Origin: Treponema sp. | GTDB taxonomy: Bacteria > Spirochaetota > Spirochaetia > Treponematales > Treponemataceae | Length of the DNA stretch: 13,078 nucleotides | Direction of reading: 5' to 3' | Assembly: GCA_016297405.1 (NCBI GenBank) | Contig: JAEDGP010000053.1 | Coordinates: 1 to 13,078 of the forward strand | In this document: positions 1 to 6,383 of the stretch, piece after piece | Layout: each line of letters starts with the position of its first letter | Position numbering within the stretch: the first letter of the stretch is position 1 | Made by a program: the position numbers and the translations under genes | The notes under the pieces: model-generated | What the model saw: the letters and a program-made list of their open reading frames with translations, nothing else | Told to the model about the DNA's origin: nothing | Database searches by the model: none

Positions 1-1904
1 TTTTCCATATCAAAGTCTTCAATAACTTCTTCAATCTGCATATTATCTTCTGATGCTGAAGATTCATCTACATCAACAAGAACATTGCTTAATTCTTCGG
101 CTGTAAGGGCTTCTTCATTTTCAGTTTGAGCAAGCTGGTCAGTTGTATCTTTAACAGAATCCATAAAGTCAGTTGAGGAAGATTCCACAAGAATGTCATT
201 GTCTTCTTCTGAAACAATTGAATCTACCTTTGGAATTGAAATCTCATCAGGAAGGGCAGAGGAATCGTCTAATTCATCAAGATTTGGTTCTTCAAGTGTT
301 TCGTTTTCAAAATCGATGGAAAGACCAGAATCTGGTTCTTCGCTGAAAGATTCTTCGCTTTCCTTAAGTTCATCTTGTGGAATCTGTTCTTCAATGATTG
401 GTTCATTTATTTCACGAGGGATATCTGAGTCAACGATTTCTTCGTTAAGGGACTCGTCAAGAGATAAGCTTGAGGTGTCTTCGATTTGTGTCTCAAAAGT
501 ATCTTCAAGGGAAGACTCGTCCAGTGTCAAAGCTGGTTCCTCTTCTGAACCAAATTCAGCATCAGGCAGTGAATCTTCTGGCAAAATTTCATTTTCGAAA
601 GAGTCAAAATCATTGCACAATGGGGTTTCGCTGTCATTGTTTTCTTCTATGCTTTCAATCTGTGGTACAGCTTCTTCTGTGGAGAAATCAGCTGTGTTCA
701 TGATGTTGTTCAGTTCATCTCCAGACAATGCAATCGTATCATCACCGTCATCCGTGCCAAAGAAACCATTTGTGTCGGATTCAGTTTCTTCAGGCATTTC
801 AATTTTTTCTTCATCAGCGATTTCCACTGCAGGTTGAATTGTGTCTTTTGTTTTGAGAACTTCAAAGTCTGATTTCAATGACTGTATTTCGTTTTTCAGA
901 CCAGAAAGATCATTTATGATTTGCTGAAGCAGTGAATTTTCAACGGAAGTGGTATTTGAACCTGAAGTTTTTTCAACATCGGTTTTCACTTCTTCTGTCT
1001 GTTCTGCATTATCTTCATTTTTCTCTTCATGAACATCGTCATCTGTAATTGAAAGGTTGTAGTCAACGACTTTGTTTTTTGCTGATTCTTTTACATTTGA
1101 TGTAACAGGTGTTTCTTCTGCATCGCTGTCAATACCAAAGTCTGAAAGGTCAACGTTTTCTTCTGCACTGGCATTTACGGAATTGCCAGCTGCCACAGCT
1201 GTTGCATCGTCGCTGTTTTCATCAATGCCAAAGTCGTCAAGAGAAATTTCTTCTGTTGTTGTGCTCAAGTCATCCATGGAGATGCTTTCTGTGTTTTCTT
1301 CAGTTGTTACAACCGCTGTATCAAACATCTCTTCCATTTCGTCTGCTGAACTGTCGCTTTCTTCCGTGATTTCTTCTGTTGGAATTTCTTCTTCAGAGAA
1401 TGCCAAATCTATATCAAGAGGATCGTCTTCCTCAATGTCATCCTGTTTTTTGCTTGAAGAATCAGAGAAACCTTCGTCAAGAAAATCATCAAGTGAAACT
1501 TCTCCAGAATCATTTGCTGATGGGCTTTGAGGATTAGGGTCGGTGAAGTCGCCGTCCATGAAGTCGTCCAATGAAATTTCAGTATCTTCAGAAGGTGAAG
1601 TATCTTCTGTTGCTGGAGTTTGATTTGGAGAGCCAGGGTTTGGATCTGTAAAATCTCCGTCAATGAAATCATCTAAAGAAACTTCTTCTTCTGCACTGTT
1701 TTCTTCGGTCGAGTCTTCGTTCAGGTTCGGAAAGTCAAAATCATCCAGACTTACTTCATTTTCAGCGCCAAGACAAGCCATATTGTCCGTTTCATTCTGT
1801 GTATCTGCAATGTCAAATGTACTTTCTTCCGCATCCTGAGGTGGTCTTTTTATCCAAACGCCGTAATTATCTAATTCGTTTGTATTTTCTGTTGAATCGC
1901 TCAT
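1..1904 (-). CDS. Acidic SLDDF-repeat protein, unknown function (partial, C-terminus beyond left edge)
   Basis: I do not recognise this gene. From the ATG at 1904 the frame stays open for 634 codons to the window edge. A good Shine-Dalgarno (GAGAGGA) precedes the ATG. The product is extremely rich in Glu, Asp, Ser and Thr, with no signal peptide or membrane segment, so it is probably cytoplasmic and largely disordered. A short motif, [VI]SLDDF or a close variant, recurs at residues 51-56, 75-80, 110-115, 136-141, 208-213, 220-225 and 251-256. Residues 75-93 and 110-128 form a longer repeat ending in DGDFTDPNP. Residues about 324-353 look like a short coiled coil (LLQQIINDLSGLKNEI and on). A second loose motif, AL[ST]xxEL, occurs near 392 and 600. 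The long serine-rich open frames on the other strand are composition shadows. It is divergent from the septum gene, with a sigma-28-like -10 box upstream. A scaffold role is only a guess. Confidence 0.8.
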   Translation of the reverse strand, partial: MSDSTENTNELDNYGVWIKRPPQDAEESTFDIADTQNETDNMACLGAENEVSLDDFDFPNLNEDSTEENSAEEEVSLDDFIDGDFTDPNPGSPNQTPATEDTSPSEDTEISLDDFMDGDFTDPNPQSPSANDSGEVSLDDFLDEGFSDSSSKKQDDIEEDDPLDIDLAFSEEEIPTEEITEESDSSADEMEEMFDTAVVTTEENTESISMDDLSTTTEEISLDDFGIDENSDDATAVAAGNSVNASAEENVDLSDFGIDSDAEETPVTSNVKESAKNKVVDYNLSITDDDVHEEKNEDNAEQTEEVKTDVEKTSGSNTTSVENSLLQQIINDLSGLKNEIQSLKSDFEVLKTKDTIQPAVEIADEEKIEMPEETESDTNGFFGTDDGDDTIALSGDELNNIMNTADFSTEEAVPQIESIEENNDSETPLCNDFDSFENEILPEDSLPDAEFGSEEEPALTLDESSLEDTFETQIEDTSSLSLDESLNEEIVDSDIPREINEPIIEEQIPQDELKESEESFSEEPDSGLSIDFENETLEEPNLDELDDSSALPDEISIPKVDSIVSEEDNDILVESSSTDFMDSVKDTTDQLAQTENEEALTAEELSNVLVDVDESSASEDNMQIEEVIEDFDME

Positions 1905-1943
1905 GTGAAGTTCCTCTCGTTTAAAAAGTATAACCTTAGTTGA

Positions 1944-1951
1944 TTATCGGC
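1944..1951 (-). promoter_or_regulatory. Sigma-28-type -10 box upstream of the acidic-protein gene
   Basis: Read on the minus strand, this is an exact GCCGATAA, the -10 consensus of FliA (sigma-28) promoters. It lies 39 nt before the ATG at 1904, leaving room for a short leader that carries the visible Shine-Dalgarno. No TAAA-like -35 is seen at the usual 15-16 nt spacing, so the promoter is incomplete by consensus. A weak sigma-70 alternative (TATACT nearer the gene) also exists. Confidence 0.4.
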
Positions 1952-2016
1952 TGAATATTGAAAAATCAACAGTAAAATTTTAGTTATATAATAGAAATTA
2001 TATCACATTTTCTATC

Positions 2017-2043
2017 TACAGAAAACAGGAAATGTGCCGATAA
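2017..2043 (+). promoter_or_regulatory. Sigma-28-like promoter of the septum gene
   Basis: TACA at 2017-2020, a 15-nt spacer, then an exact GCCGATAA at 2036-2043. This differs by one base from the FliA consensus TAAA-N15-GCCGATAA. The -10 box ends 7 nt before the ATG at 2051, so transcription would begin at or next to the start codon. This implies control of the gene by the flagellar sigma factor and a leaderless message. Confidence 0.55.
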
Positions 2044-2050
2044 ATTCTGT

Positions 2051-2548
2051 ATGATACATTCAAAGGTGTTGGTCTCCGCCTTTCTGGGGACATTGGTATA
2101 TGCAGTTCTTGTTTTATATGGTGGACAAAATGGCATAAAGTCATATAACGATTTGTATGAGCAGAAGAAAATAGTTGCAAGGGCCACTACCAAAATGGAG
2201 TTTTTGAACAATGACTTGACGTTGGAAAGTAAGGCATTGCAGAAAGATAAGGAAGTTATCGCAGCTTATGCAAGACAACTAGGTTATGTGTTTCCCGGGG
2301 AAAAATTGGTAAAAATAAACGGGTTGTCCCAGTATCAAAGCTCATTGTATGATGTGGGGACGGTTCAAAAGCACTCTGAGGGAACTTACTTATCTGAACA
2401 GTTCTGTAAATTTATAGGTTTTTCTTTTTTTACAGTCTCTTTGATTGTGATGCTTGCAATCTCATTTGCTCGTGGCGAATTGGTATTTGGTAAAAAAGAT
2501 AAAAAAATAGTTCAAGGAATTCCAGTCTATGATTTGCCGCAAATCTGA
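2051..2548 (+). CDS. DivIC/FtsB-like septum formation initiator family membrane protein
   Basis: A 165-residue protein resembling the DivIC/FtsB family, small bitopic proteins that help assemble the division septum. Visible order: short N-terminus, membrane helix about 5-23, coiled-coil-like stretch about 30-70, then ARQLGYVFPGEKLVKI at 74-89. That last stretch matches the family signature of a turn after the coil (LGxVxPGE). Unlike most members, which are near 100 residues, it continues to a second strong membrane helix at about 119-140 and a basic tail. The ATG at 2051 has no Shine-Dalgarno at proper distance (an AGGA lies 20 nt away). A sigma-28-like promoter ends 7 nt upstream. The 3' end overlaps the tsaC-like gene by 20 bp, so the two are probably co-transcribed. 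The family call is by motif only. Confidence 0.7.
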   Translation: MIHSKVLVSAFLGTLVYAVLVLYGGQNGIKSYNDLYEQKKIVARATTKMEFLNNDLTLESKALQKDKEVIAAYARQLGYVFPGEKLVKINGLSQYQSSLYDVGTVQKHSEGTYLSEQFCKFIGFSFFTVSLIVMLAISFARGELVFGKKDKKIVQGIPVYDLPQI

Positions 2549-3089
2549 TGAAGATTCTATCAGAAAAACAGTTTCTTTTCTTAAAGAAGGAAAGGTTGTT
2601 ATAATTCCCACTGATACGGTTTATGGTTTTTCAACGATTCCAGGTGAAGCAGGGGATAAAATCAGGATGCTTAAAGGACGATCTGAATCCAAACCGTTCA
2701 TTCAATTGATATCATCTCCAAAGGATTTGTCCCTTGTCAGTGATGACATGGTGCCAGAATCATTGCTCTCCTTTTGGCCTGGCCCACTTACCATTATTGT
2801 TAATTCCAAGCAGGGAGGCACTGTGGCTGTTCGTTGTCCTGGAGACAAATGGATTCGGGAAGTGATTGCTCAAGTAGGAATGCCGATTTATTCCACAAGC
2901 GTCAATAAAAGCGGTGAATCAGTTATTTGCAAGGAAAATGAAATTTTAGACGTGTTTGGACAACAGACTGATTTGGTTGTTCTTGATGGTGATAAGACAG
3001 GCAGTATTCCCTCTACAATTGTAAACTTGACAGATGGAAAAGTCAGACTTGTTCGTGAAGGTGCTCTAAAAATCAAAGATCTTTTTTAG
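2529..3089 (+). CDS. tsaC: Threonylcarbamoyl-AMP synthase, TsaC/YrdC/Sua5 family
   Basis: A 186-residue single YrdC domain. Members make threonylcarbamoyl-AMP from threonine, bicarbonate and ATP, the first step of the t6A37 modification of ANN-decoding tRNAs, in the cytoplasm. Family landmarks are clear: PTDTVYG at 27-33, KGRSESK at 49-55 (the conserved K-x-R-x3-K), WPGPLT at 83-88 and STSVNKSG at 122-129, corresponding to the usual TSAN-SG nucleotide-site motif. There is no C-terminal Sua5 domain, so it is the short TsaC form. The ATG at 2529 lies inside the previous gene; AAGGAA stands 9 nt before it and supports this start. The 3' end overlaps the convergent gene for a secreted protein by 17 bp. 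The short YciO-type paralogue cannot be excluded, but the motif set favours TsaC. Confidence 0.88.
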   Translation: MICRKSDEDSIRKTVSFLKEGKVVIIPTDTVYGFSTIPGEAGDKIRMLKGRSESKPFIQLISSPKDLSLVSDDMVPESLLSFWPGPLTIIVNSKQGGTVAVRCPGDKWIREVIAQVGMPIYSTSVNKSGESVICKENEILDVFGQQTDLVVLDGDKTGSIPSTIVNLTDGKVRLVREGALKIKDLF

Positions 3090-3927
3090 TCCAGGTTGCA
3101 GGAACTGCAATGTATGAACCGTTTTGGGAAACGGTGGTTTTTGTGCCTTTTAGTGTTTTTTTATCAATCAGGGAAAATGTCCACTCTATAGGCTTTGCCG
3201 TTGGTGCCAGGTCTAAGGCCGCTTTTCGATCCATTTCTGGAAAAAAAGAAGCGTTTGGTCTGCTGGTTTGAATAACTTTTATCTGGTTGTGATCTGAGGG
3301 GTCAATGTTGACGGTGATGTTCATAGATGCACCGTTTTTGAATATGATAAAGCCTCTTCCACCTTTAAGAATTACAATCTTATCTATATAGTTGTCCCCA
3401 GACCAGTTTCCAAAAATATTTTGTGTAGATGCAGGGATTTTTCTTAAGTCGTTTGATGCGGGCTTGGCAGATTCGTAGTGTCTGTTGAATCTTTCCATTA
3501 TTCCGGCAAGAAATTCCTTTTTTTCCATCAGAATCTTATAGAAAGAATCGTATTCTTTTTCTTCAGTGACTTCGTTCTTATCTGTATGGTTTGATACAAT
3601 TATCTTACAGCTCCAGTATTCCCTTGAACCGGAATTTTTTGAAATCATTGAATAAAAAATTATTCTGTTGCTGCTGGTAGCTTTGAATGAGGGTGTAATT
3701 CCATTTTTGATGTTTGATGAAAATTCCGCAGATCTGCAATCTGTGACTAGATAGGACAAGTCTTTAAGTTGAGCAAGAAAAAGCTCTTCGGTCATTTTTA
3801 TCATGTTGCTGTCTGCGTCAGAACAGACAACACCATAAAAGTCAACTTCCCTTGATTTTGCAAATCCTTTGGTAAAAGTGAGCATGAGAAGAATTGAAAA
3901 TGTTGCTTTTAAAAAACTGTTTTTCAA
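3073..3927 (-). CDS. Secreted protein of unknown function
   Basis: Not recognised. The 284-residue product starts with a typical signal peptide: Lys-containing N-terminus, hydrophobic core at about 8-19, and a likely signal peptidase I site after GFA near residue 23. It is therefore probably periplasmic; no lipobox Cys is seen. The body is mixed, with no familiar enzyme motif. A stretch near 172-205 (NIFGNWSGDNYIDKIVIL, then a Gly-rich FIIFKNGASMNI) looks beta-rich. The start is TTG: an in-frame stop lies just upstream, and the next ATG (residue 15) would destroy the signal peptide. A GGGGG stretch about 12 nt upstream may serve as ribosome site. Its start is 2 bp beyond the smpB stop, so it is probably translated from the smpB message. 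It converges on and overlaps tsaC by 17 bp. Confidence 0.75.
   Translation of the reverse strand: MKNSFLKATFSILLMLTFTKGFAKSREVDFYGVVCSDADSNMIKMTEELFLAQLKDLSYLVTDCRSAEFSSNIKNGITPSFKATSSNRIIFYSMISKNSGSREYWSCKIIVSNHTDKNEVTEEKEYDSFYKILMEKKEFLAGIMERFNRHYESAKPASNDLRKIPASTQNIFGNWSGDNYIDKIVILKGGRGFIIFKNGASMNITVNIDPSDHNQIKVIQTSRPNASFFPEMDRKAALDLAPTAKPIEWTFSLIDKKTLKGTKTTVSQNGSYIAVPATWTKKDL
3118..3142 (+). terminator. Probable intrinsic terminator of the septum gene-tsaC unit
   Basis: ACCGTTT (3118-3124), loop TGGG and AAACGGT (3129-3135) form a perfect 7-bp stem, followed after two bases by TTTTT (3138-3142). It begins 29 nt past the tsaC stop and lies inside the 3' coding part of the gene on the opposite strand. 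The stem is short, so confidence is moderate. Confidence 0.5.
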
Positions 3928-3929
3928 AA

Positions 3930-4391
3930 CTATTCAAGCCCCCGGCGGAATTCTCTCTGGATATCTCTGTTTACGTCCCTTTCTTTTATTGTCGCTCTTT
4001 TGTCAAACTGCTTTTTTCCTTTGCAAAGCCCAAGGTTGACTTTTACTCGCCCGTTTTTCAGGTAGAACGAAGTTGGAATTAATGTGTATCCTTTCTGTTC
4101 CGTTTTGCGTACCAGCCGTTTTATTTCTTCCTTGTGCAGAAGCAGTTTTTTAGGTCTGTCCGGATCGTGGTTGAAAATGGAAGAGTAGGAATATTCAGAA
4201 ATGTGCAATCCTTTGATAAAAACTTCGCCATTGATTATTTCTGCGAAGGCATCAGGGAATGAAATGCTACCGTTTTTTACGGATTTCACTTCTGTACCTT
4301 CAAGGGCAATTCCGCATTCAACGGATTCCTCTATAAAGTAGTCAAAATGAGCTTTTCTGTTTTCTGCGATGATTTTTATTCCTTCTGGCAT
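3930..4391 (-). CDS. smpB: SsrA-binding protein SmpB (trans-translation)
   Basis: A 153-residue SmpB, the usual family length. SmpB binds tmRNA and brings it to stalled ribosomes for trans-translation. Family features: IAENRKAHFDYFIEE (8-22), ALEGTEVKS (29-37), the beta-barrel core through ISEYSYSSIFNHDPDRPKKL, LIPTSFYLKNGRVKV (104-118), and the basic GKKQFDKR segment (125-132) before the helical C-terminal tail that enters the mRNA channel. The ATG at 4391 is chosen because it fits the family N-terminus. The frame could extend 19 codons to a TTG at 4448 that has AAAGG upstream, but those residues do not resemble SmpB. No Shine-Dalgarno precedes 4391; a good sigma-70 promoter ends 7 nt before it. 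Divergent from lepB; the secreted-protein gene follows directly. Confidence 0.93.
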   Translation of the reverse strand: MPEGIKIIAENRKAHFDYFIEESVECGIALEGTEVKSVKNGSISFPDAFAEIINGEVFIKGLHISEYSYSSIFNHDPDRPKKLLLHKEEIKRLVRKTEQKGYTLIPTSFYLKNGRVKVNLGLCKGKKQFDKRATIKERDVNRDIQREFRRGLE

Positions 4392-4398
4392 GCTATAT

Positions 4399-4427
4399 AT
4401 AATACTCGAATAGCTGTTTGGTTTCAA
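4399..4427 (-). promoter_or_regulatory. Sigma-70-like promoter of smpB
   Basis: On the minus strand: TTGAAA (4427-4422), a 17-nt spacer, TATTAT (4404-4399). The -10 ends 7 nt before the ATG at 4391, so the predicted transcript starts at or beside the start codon. That agrees with the absence of a Shine-Dalgarno. Confidence 0.55.
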
Positions 4428-4448
4428 GTTTTGCGTAATTTCCTGCAA

Positions 4449-4477
4449 TTGCTACAACCTTTTATTTGTGGTATTTT
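4449..4477 (+). promoter_or_regulatory. Sigma-70-like promoter of lepB
   Basis: TTGCTA (4449-4454), a 17-nt spacer, TATTTT (4472-4477). The -10 ends 7 nt before the ATG at 4485, mirroring the smpB arrangement on the other strand. The hexamers are moderate matches in AT-rich DNA. Confidence 0.42.
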
Positions 4478-4484
4478 TTCTATT

Positions 4485-5183
4485 ATGAATAAAGAATTGT
4501 TAGCTCTTTCCTATTCTATGAAGAAAAGGTTTCAGAGAAAAGTCGTTTTTTTTGTTGTTTATTTTCTTTCAATTTTCGTTGTGTTGAATCTGATAATCAA
4601 TTTTGTGTTTTATTCGTATAAGACAAAATCATATTCTATGTCCCCTGATATACCGGCAGGCTCCTGCATAATTTTCAATGGTCTGGACAAAAATCCTTCA
4701 CGAGGTGATGTGGTTTTGATGAACGAGAGGACAAAAGAATCTAAAGGGATGGGCGTGAAAGTCCTGGACCTGTTAATTTCTTTTTTTACGTTTGGCCAGG
4801 TTACTCCATCAAAACTTTTAGGTGAGATGGGTAAGGAAGAGTTGATTCGAAGGGTTGTTGGGCTTCCTGGTGACGAGGTTTCCATGATTGACTACAAGCT
4901 TTACATAAAGCCAAAGGGTGAGAAACATGTTTTTTCCGAATTTGAGCTTACTTCAAAGACATATAATGTTGATGTCAGACCATATCCTGCTGTTTGGGAT
5001 ATGGAAGTTGGAGTTTCCGGTTATTTTGACCCTATAATTCTTGGGGATGATGAATATTTTGTGTTGGGTGACAATAGAATCTCCTGTGTCGATTCAAGAA
5101 TCTGGGGTCCGGTAAAAAAGTCTGAGATAAAAGCTTCTGCATTATTTCAGTTCTATCCGCTAGATAAAATCAAGGCTTTCTGA
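4485..5183 (+). CDS. lepB: Signal peptidase I homologue with Arg at the catalytic Lys position
   Basis: A 232-residue type I signal peptidase homologue, the membrane enzyme that removes signal peptides from exported proteins. One N-terminal membrane helix at about 19-43. The family boxes follow: YSMSP with nucleophile Ser51; RGDVVLMN (73-80); LIRRVVGLPGDEV (120-132); and YFVLGDNRISCVDSRIWGPV (191-210), a textbook C-terminal box. In the third box, E. coli LepB has IKRAVGLPGD with the general-base Lys145; here the codon is CGA, so the position is Arg122. Between boxes two and three lies a hydrophobic insert (VLDLLISFFTFG, 93-104). The frame is open further upstream, but ATG 4485 is the sensible start, with a promoter just upstream and the longer version antisense to smpB. 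No Shine-Dalgarno. hemW follows after 3 bp. Family call is sure; activity is doubtful. Confidence 0.88.
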   Translation: MNKELLALSYSMKKRFQRKVVFFVVYFLSIFVVLNLIINFVFYSYKTKSYSMSPDIPAGSCIIFNGLDKNPSRGDVVLMNERTKESKGMGVKVLDLLISFFTFGQVTPSKLLGEMGKEELIRRVVGLPGDEVSMIDYKLYIKPKGEKHVFSEFELTSKTYNVDVRPYPAVWDMEVGVSGYFDPIILGDDEYFVLGDNRISCVDSRIWGPVKKSEIKASALFQFYPLDKIKAF

Positions 5184-5186
5184 TAA

Positions 5187-6377
5187 TTGGCTCATTCTCT
5201 GTACATACACATTCCCTTTTGCAGGTCTAAGTGTACCTATTGCGATTTTTTCAGCGTTCCTGTGAATTCCGCCGTATCGGATGAATATGTTTGCGCTCTG
5301 GTTAACGAAATTGATTACAGACTCAAAAATAATTTGCCAGACAAAATCCACACTGTATATATTGGTGGAGGAACGCCAAGTTTGCTTAAACCTTCTTGCA
5401 TTTTAAGGATTTGCGATGCAGTAAAACCATTTATGGAAAAGGATTTTCAATATGAATGGACAATAGAGGCAAATCCAGATGATTTAACATCTGAGTTTCT
5501 GCATGTTCTAAAAAAAGGCGGAATAAACCGTCTTTCATGCGGAATACAGGCTTTTGATGACCAGGTTCTTTCTGCTGTACGCAGGCGAAGTTCTCTTGAA
5601 TGTGTAAAGAAATGTTTTGAACTTGTAGAAAATGAATGGGAAGGCCAATTTTCAGTTGATCTTATAAGTGGATTGCCCAAACAAGATCCCAAGAAATTTT
5701 TAAAAGGTTTAGAAGCTGTTCTGTCATATTCCCCCGATCATGTGTCCTTGTATTCACTCTCAATAGAGGAAGGTACTGTTTTGGAAAGAGAAATTCGCAG
5801 TGGTGCATTGAAATATAATTTTGATGAAGCGGATCAGATGTGGCTTTTGGGCAGGAATTTCCTTGAGCATAATGGATACGAGCAATATGAAGTTTCGAAT
5901 TTTGTCAATGTCAGAACAGGAATAAAAAGCGCACATAATTTGGCATATTGGAATAGCCTGGATTACATTGGTTGTGGATCTGCAGCTACAGGAACTGTCA
6001 GAGAAAGGAATAAAAAAGCCTTGTTTGAGGGTTTTAGATGGACCAACAGTAAAAAAATAGAAGAGTATGTCTCCTTTTGGCTATCTTTTTCTAAAGATAA
6101 AAGCTTTTGCTGTCTTCCTGAGGAAAATGAAAGACTGGATGAAGAAACTTTGGTTTTTGAGTATTTCATGATGGGGCTCAGGGTTTTGTCCGGGGTATGC
6201 ATTGAGTCGTTTTGTGAAAGATTCGAAAGAGAATTTCCACGAAATGTCCTTGATCTGGGGCTTGAATGGCAGGATGAAGGAAAGGCTTTGTTTTACGAAA
6301 GGGAAGGAAGGCACTTCTTTTGTTTGACCAAAAAAGGGATCCTTTTTCTAAATGATTTTTTAAGGAAAATCATTTAG
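5187..6377 (+). CDS. hemW: HemW-like radical SAM protein (heme chaperone family, formerly called HemN-like)
   Basis: A 396-residue radical SAM protein. The N-terminus, SLYIHIPFCRSKCTYCDFFS, holds the CX3CX2C iron-sulfur ligands (Cys12, Cys16, Cys19) in the arrangement typical of HemW. It is followed by YIGGGTPSLL near 58-67, EANPDD, and SCGIQAFDDQVL (the usual GVQSF region). The C-terminal HemN-type domain runs roughly from 275, with EYFMMGLRVLSGV near 325-337. HemW binds heme and is thought to deliver it to apo-enzymes; it is not coproporphyrinogen oxidase, though often annotated so. The start is TTG at 5187, 3 bp after the lepB stop, with AAGG 12 nt upstream; the family N-terminus supports it. 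The last codons form the arm of a terminator, and the gene overlaps the convergent kinase gene by 4 bp. Confidence 0.9.
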   Translation: MAHSLYIHIPFCRSKCTYCDFFSVPVNSAVSDEYVCALVNEIDYRLKNNLPDKIHTVYIGGGTPSLLKPSCILRICDAVKPFMEKDFQYEWTIEANPDDLTSEFLHVLKKGGINRLSCGIQAFDDQVLSAVRRRSSLECVKKCFELVENEWEGQFSVDLISGLPKQDPKKFLKGLEAVLSYSPDHVSLYSLSIEEGTVLEREIRSGALKYNFDEADQMWLLGRNFLEHNGYEQYEVSNFVNVRTGIKSAHNLAYWNSLDYIGCGSAATGTVRERNKKALFEGFRWTNSKKIEEYVSFWLSFSKDKSFCCLPEENERLDEETLVFEYFMMGLRVLSGVCIESFCERFEREFPRNVLDLGLEWQDEGKALFYEREGRHFFCLTKKGILFLNDFLRKII

Positions 6378-6383
6378 ATTTTT
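6330..6383. terminator. Compound terminator between hemW and the histidine kinase gene
   Basis: Two adjacent inverted repeats. The right one pairs CTAAATGATTTT (6348-6359) with AAAATCATTTAG (6366-6377) around a 6-nt loop, followed by ATTTTT; it would end plus-strand transcripts. The left one pairs AAAAAGG (6331-6337) with CCTTTTT (6341-6347) around GAT, with a run of six A at 6330-6335 that is a T-tract on the minus strand; it could serve the kinase operon. The right stem is inside hemW coding sequence and includes both genes' stop codons. Confidence 0.65.

Noticed and set aside
193..1530. Long serine-rich open frames on the plus strand (193-837 and 1072-1530)
   Set aside because: They are antisense shadows of the acidic protein: GAA/GAT-rich codons read backwards give Ser/Phe-rich frames. 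No ribosome site or domain.
3096..3110. Perfect hairpin TTGCAG-GAA-CTGCAA
   Set aside because: No T-tract follows on either strand, and it lies in coding sequence of the secreted protein. The stem at 3118-3142 is the better terminator candidate.
4392..4448. N-terminal extension of SmpB from a TTG at 4448 with AAAGG upstream
   Set aside because: The 19 added residues do not resemble SmpB, and the ATG at 4391 gives the usual length and N-terminus. The extension also crosses a good promoter.
4347..4484. 46-residue N-terminal extension of the signal peptidase homologue
   Set aside because: It would be antisense to smpB and lie upstream of the promoter. ATG 4485 gives the normal family architecture.
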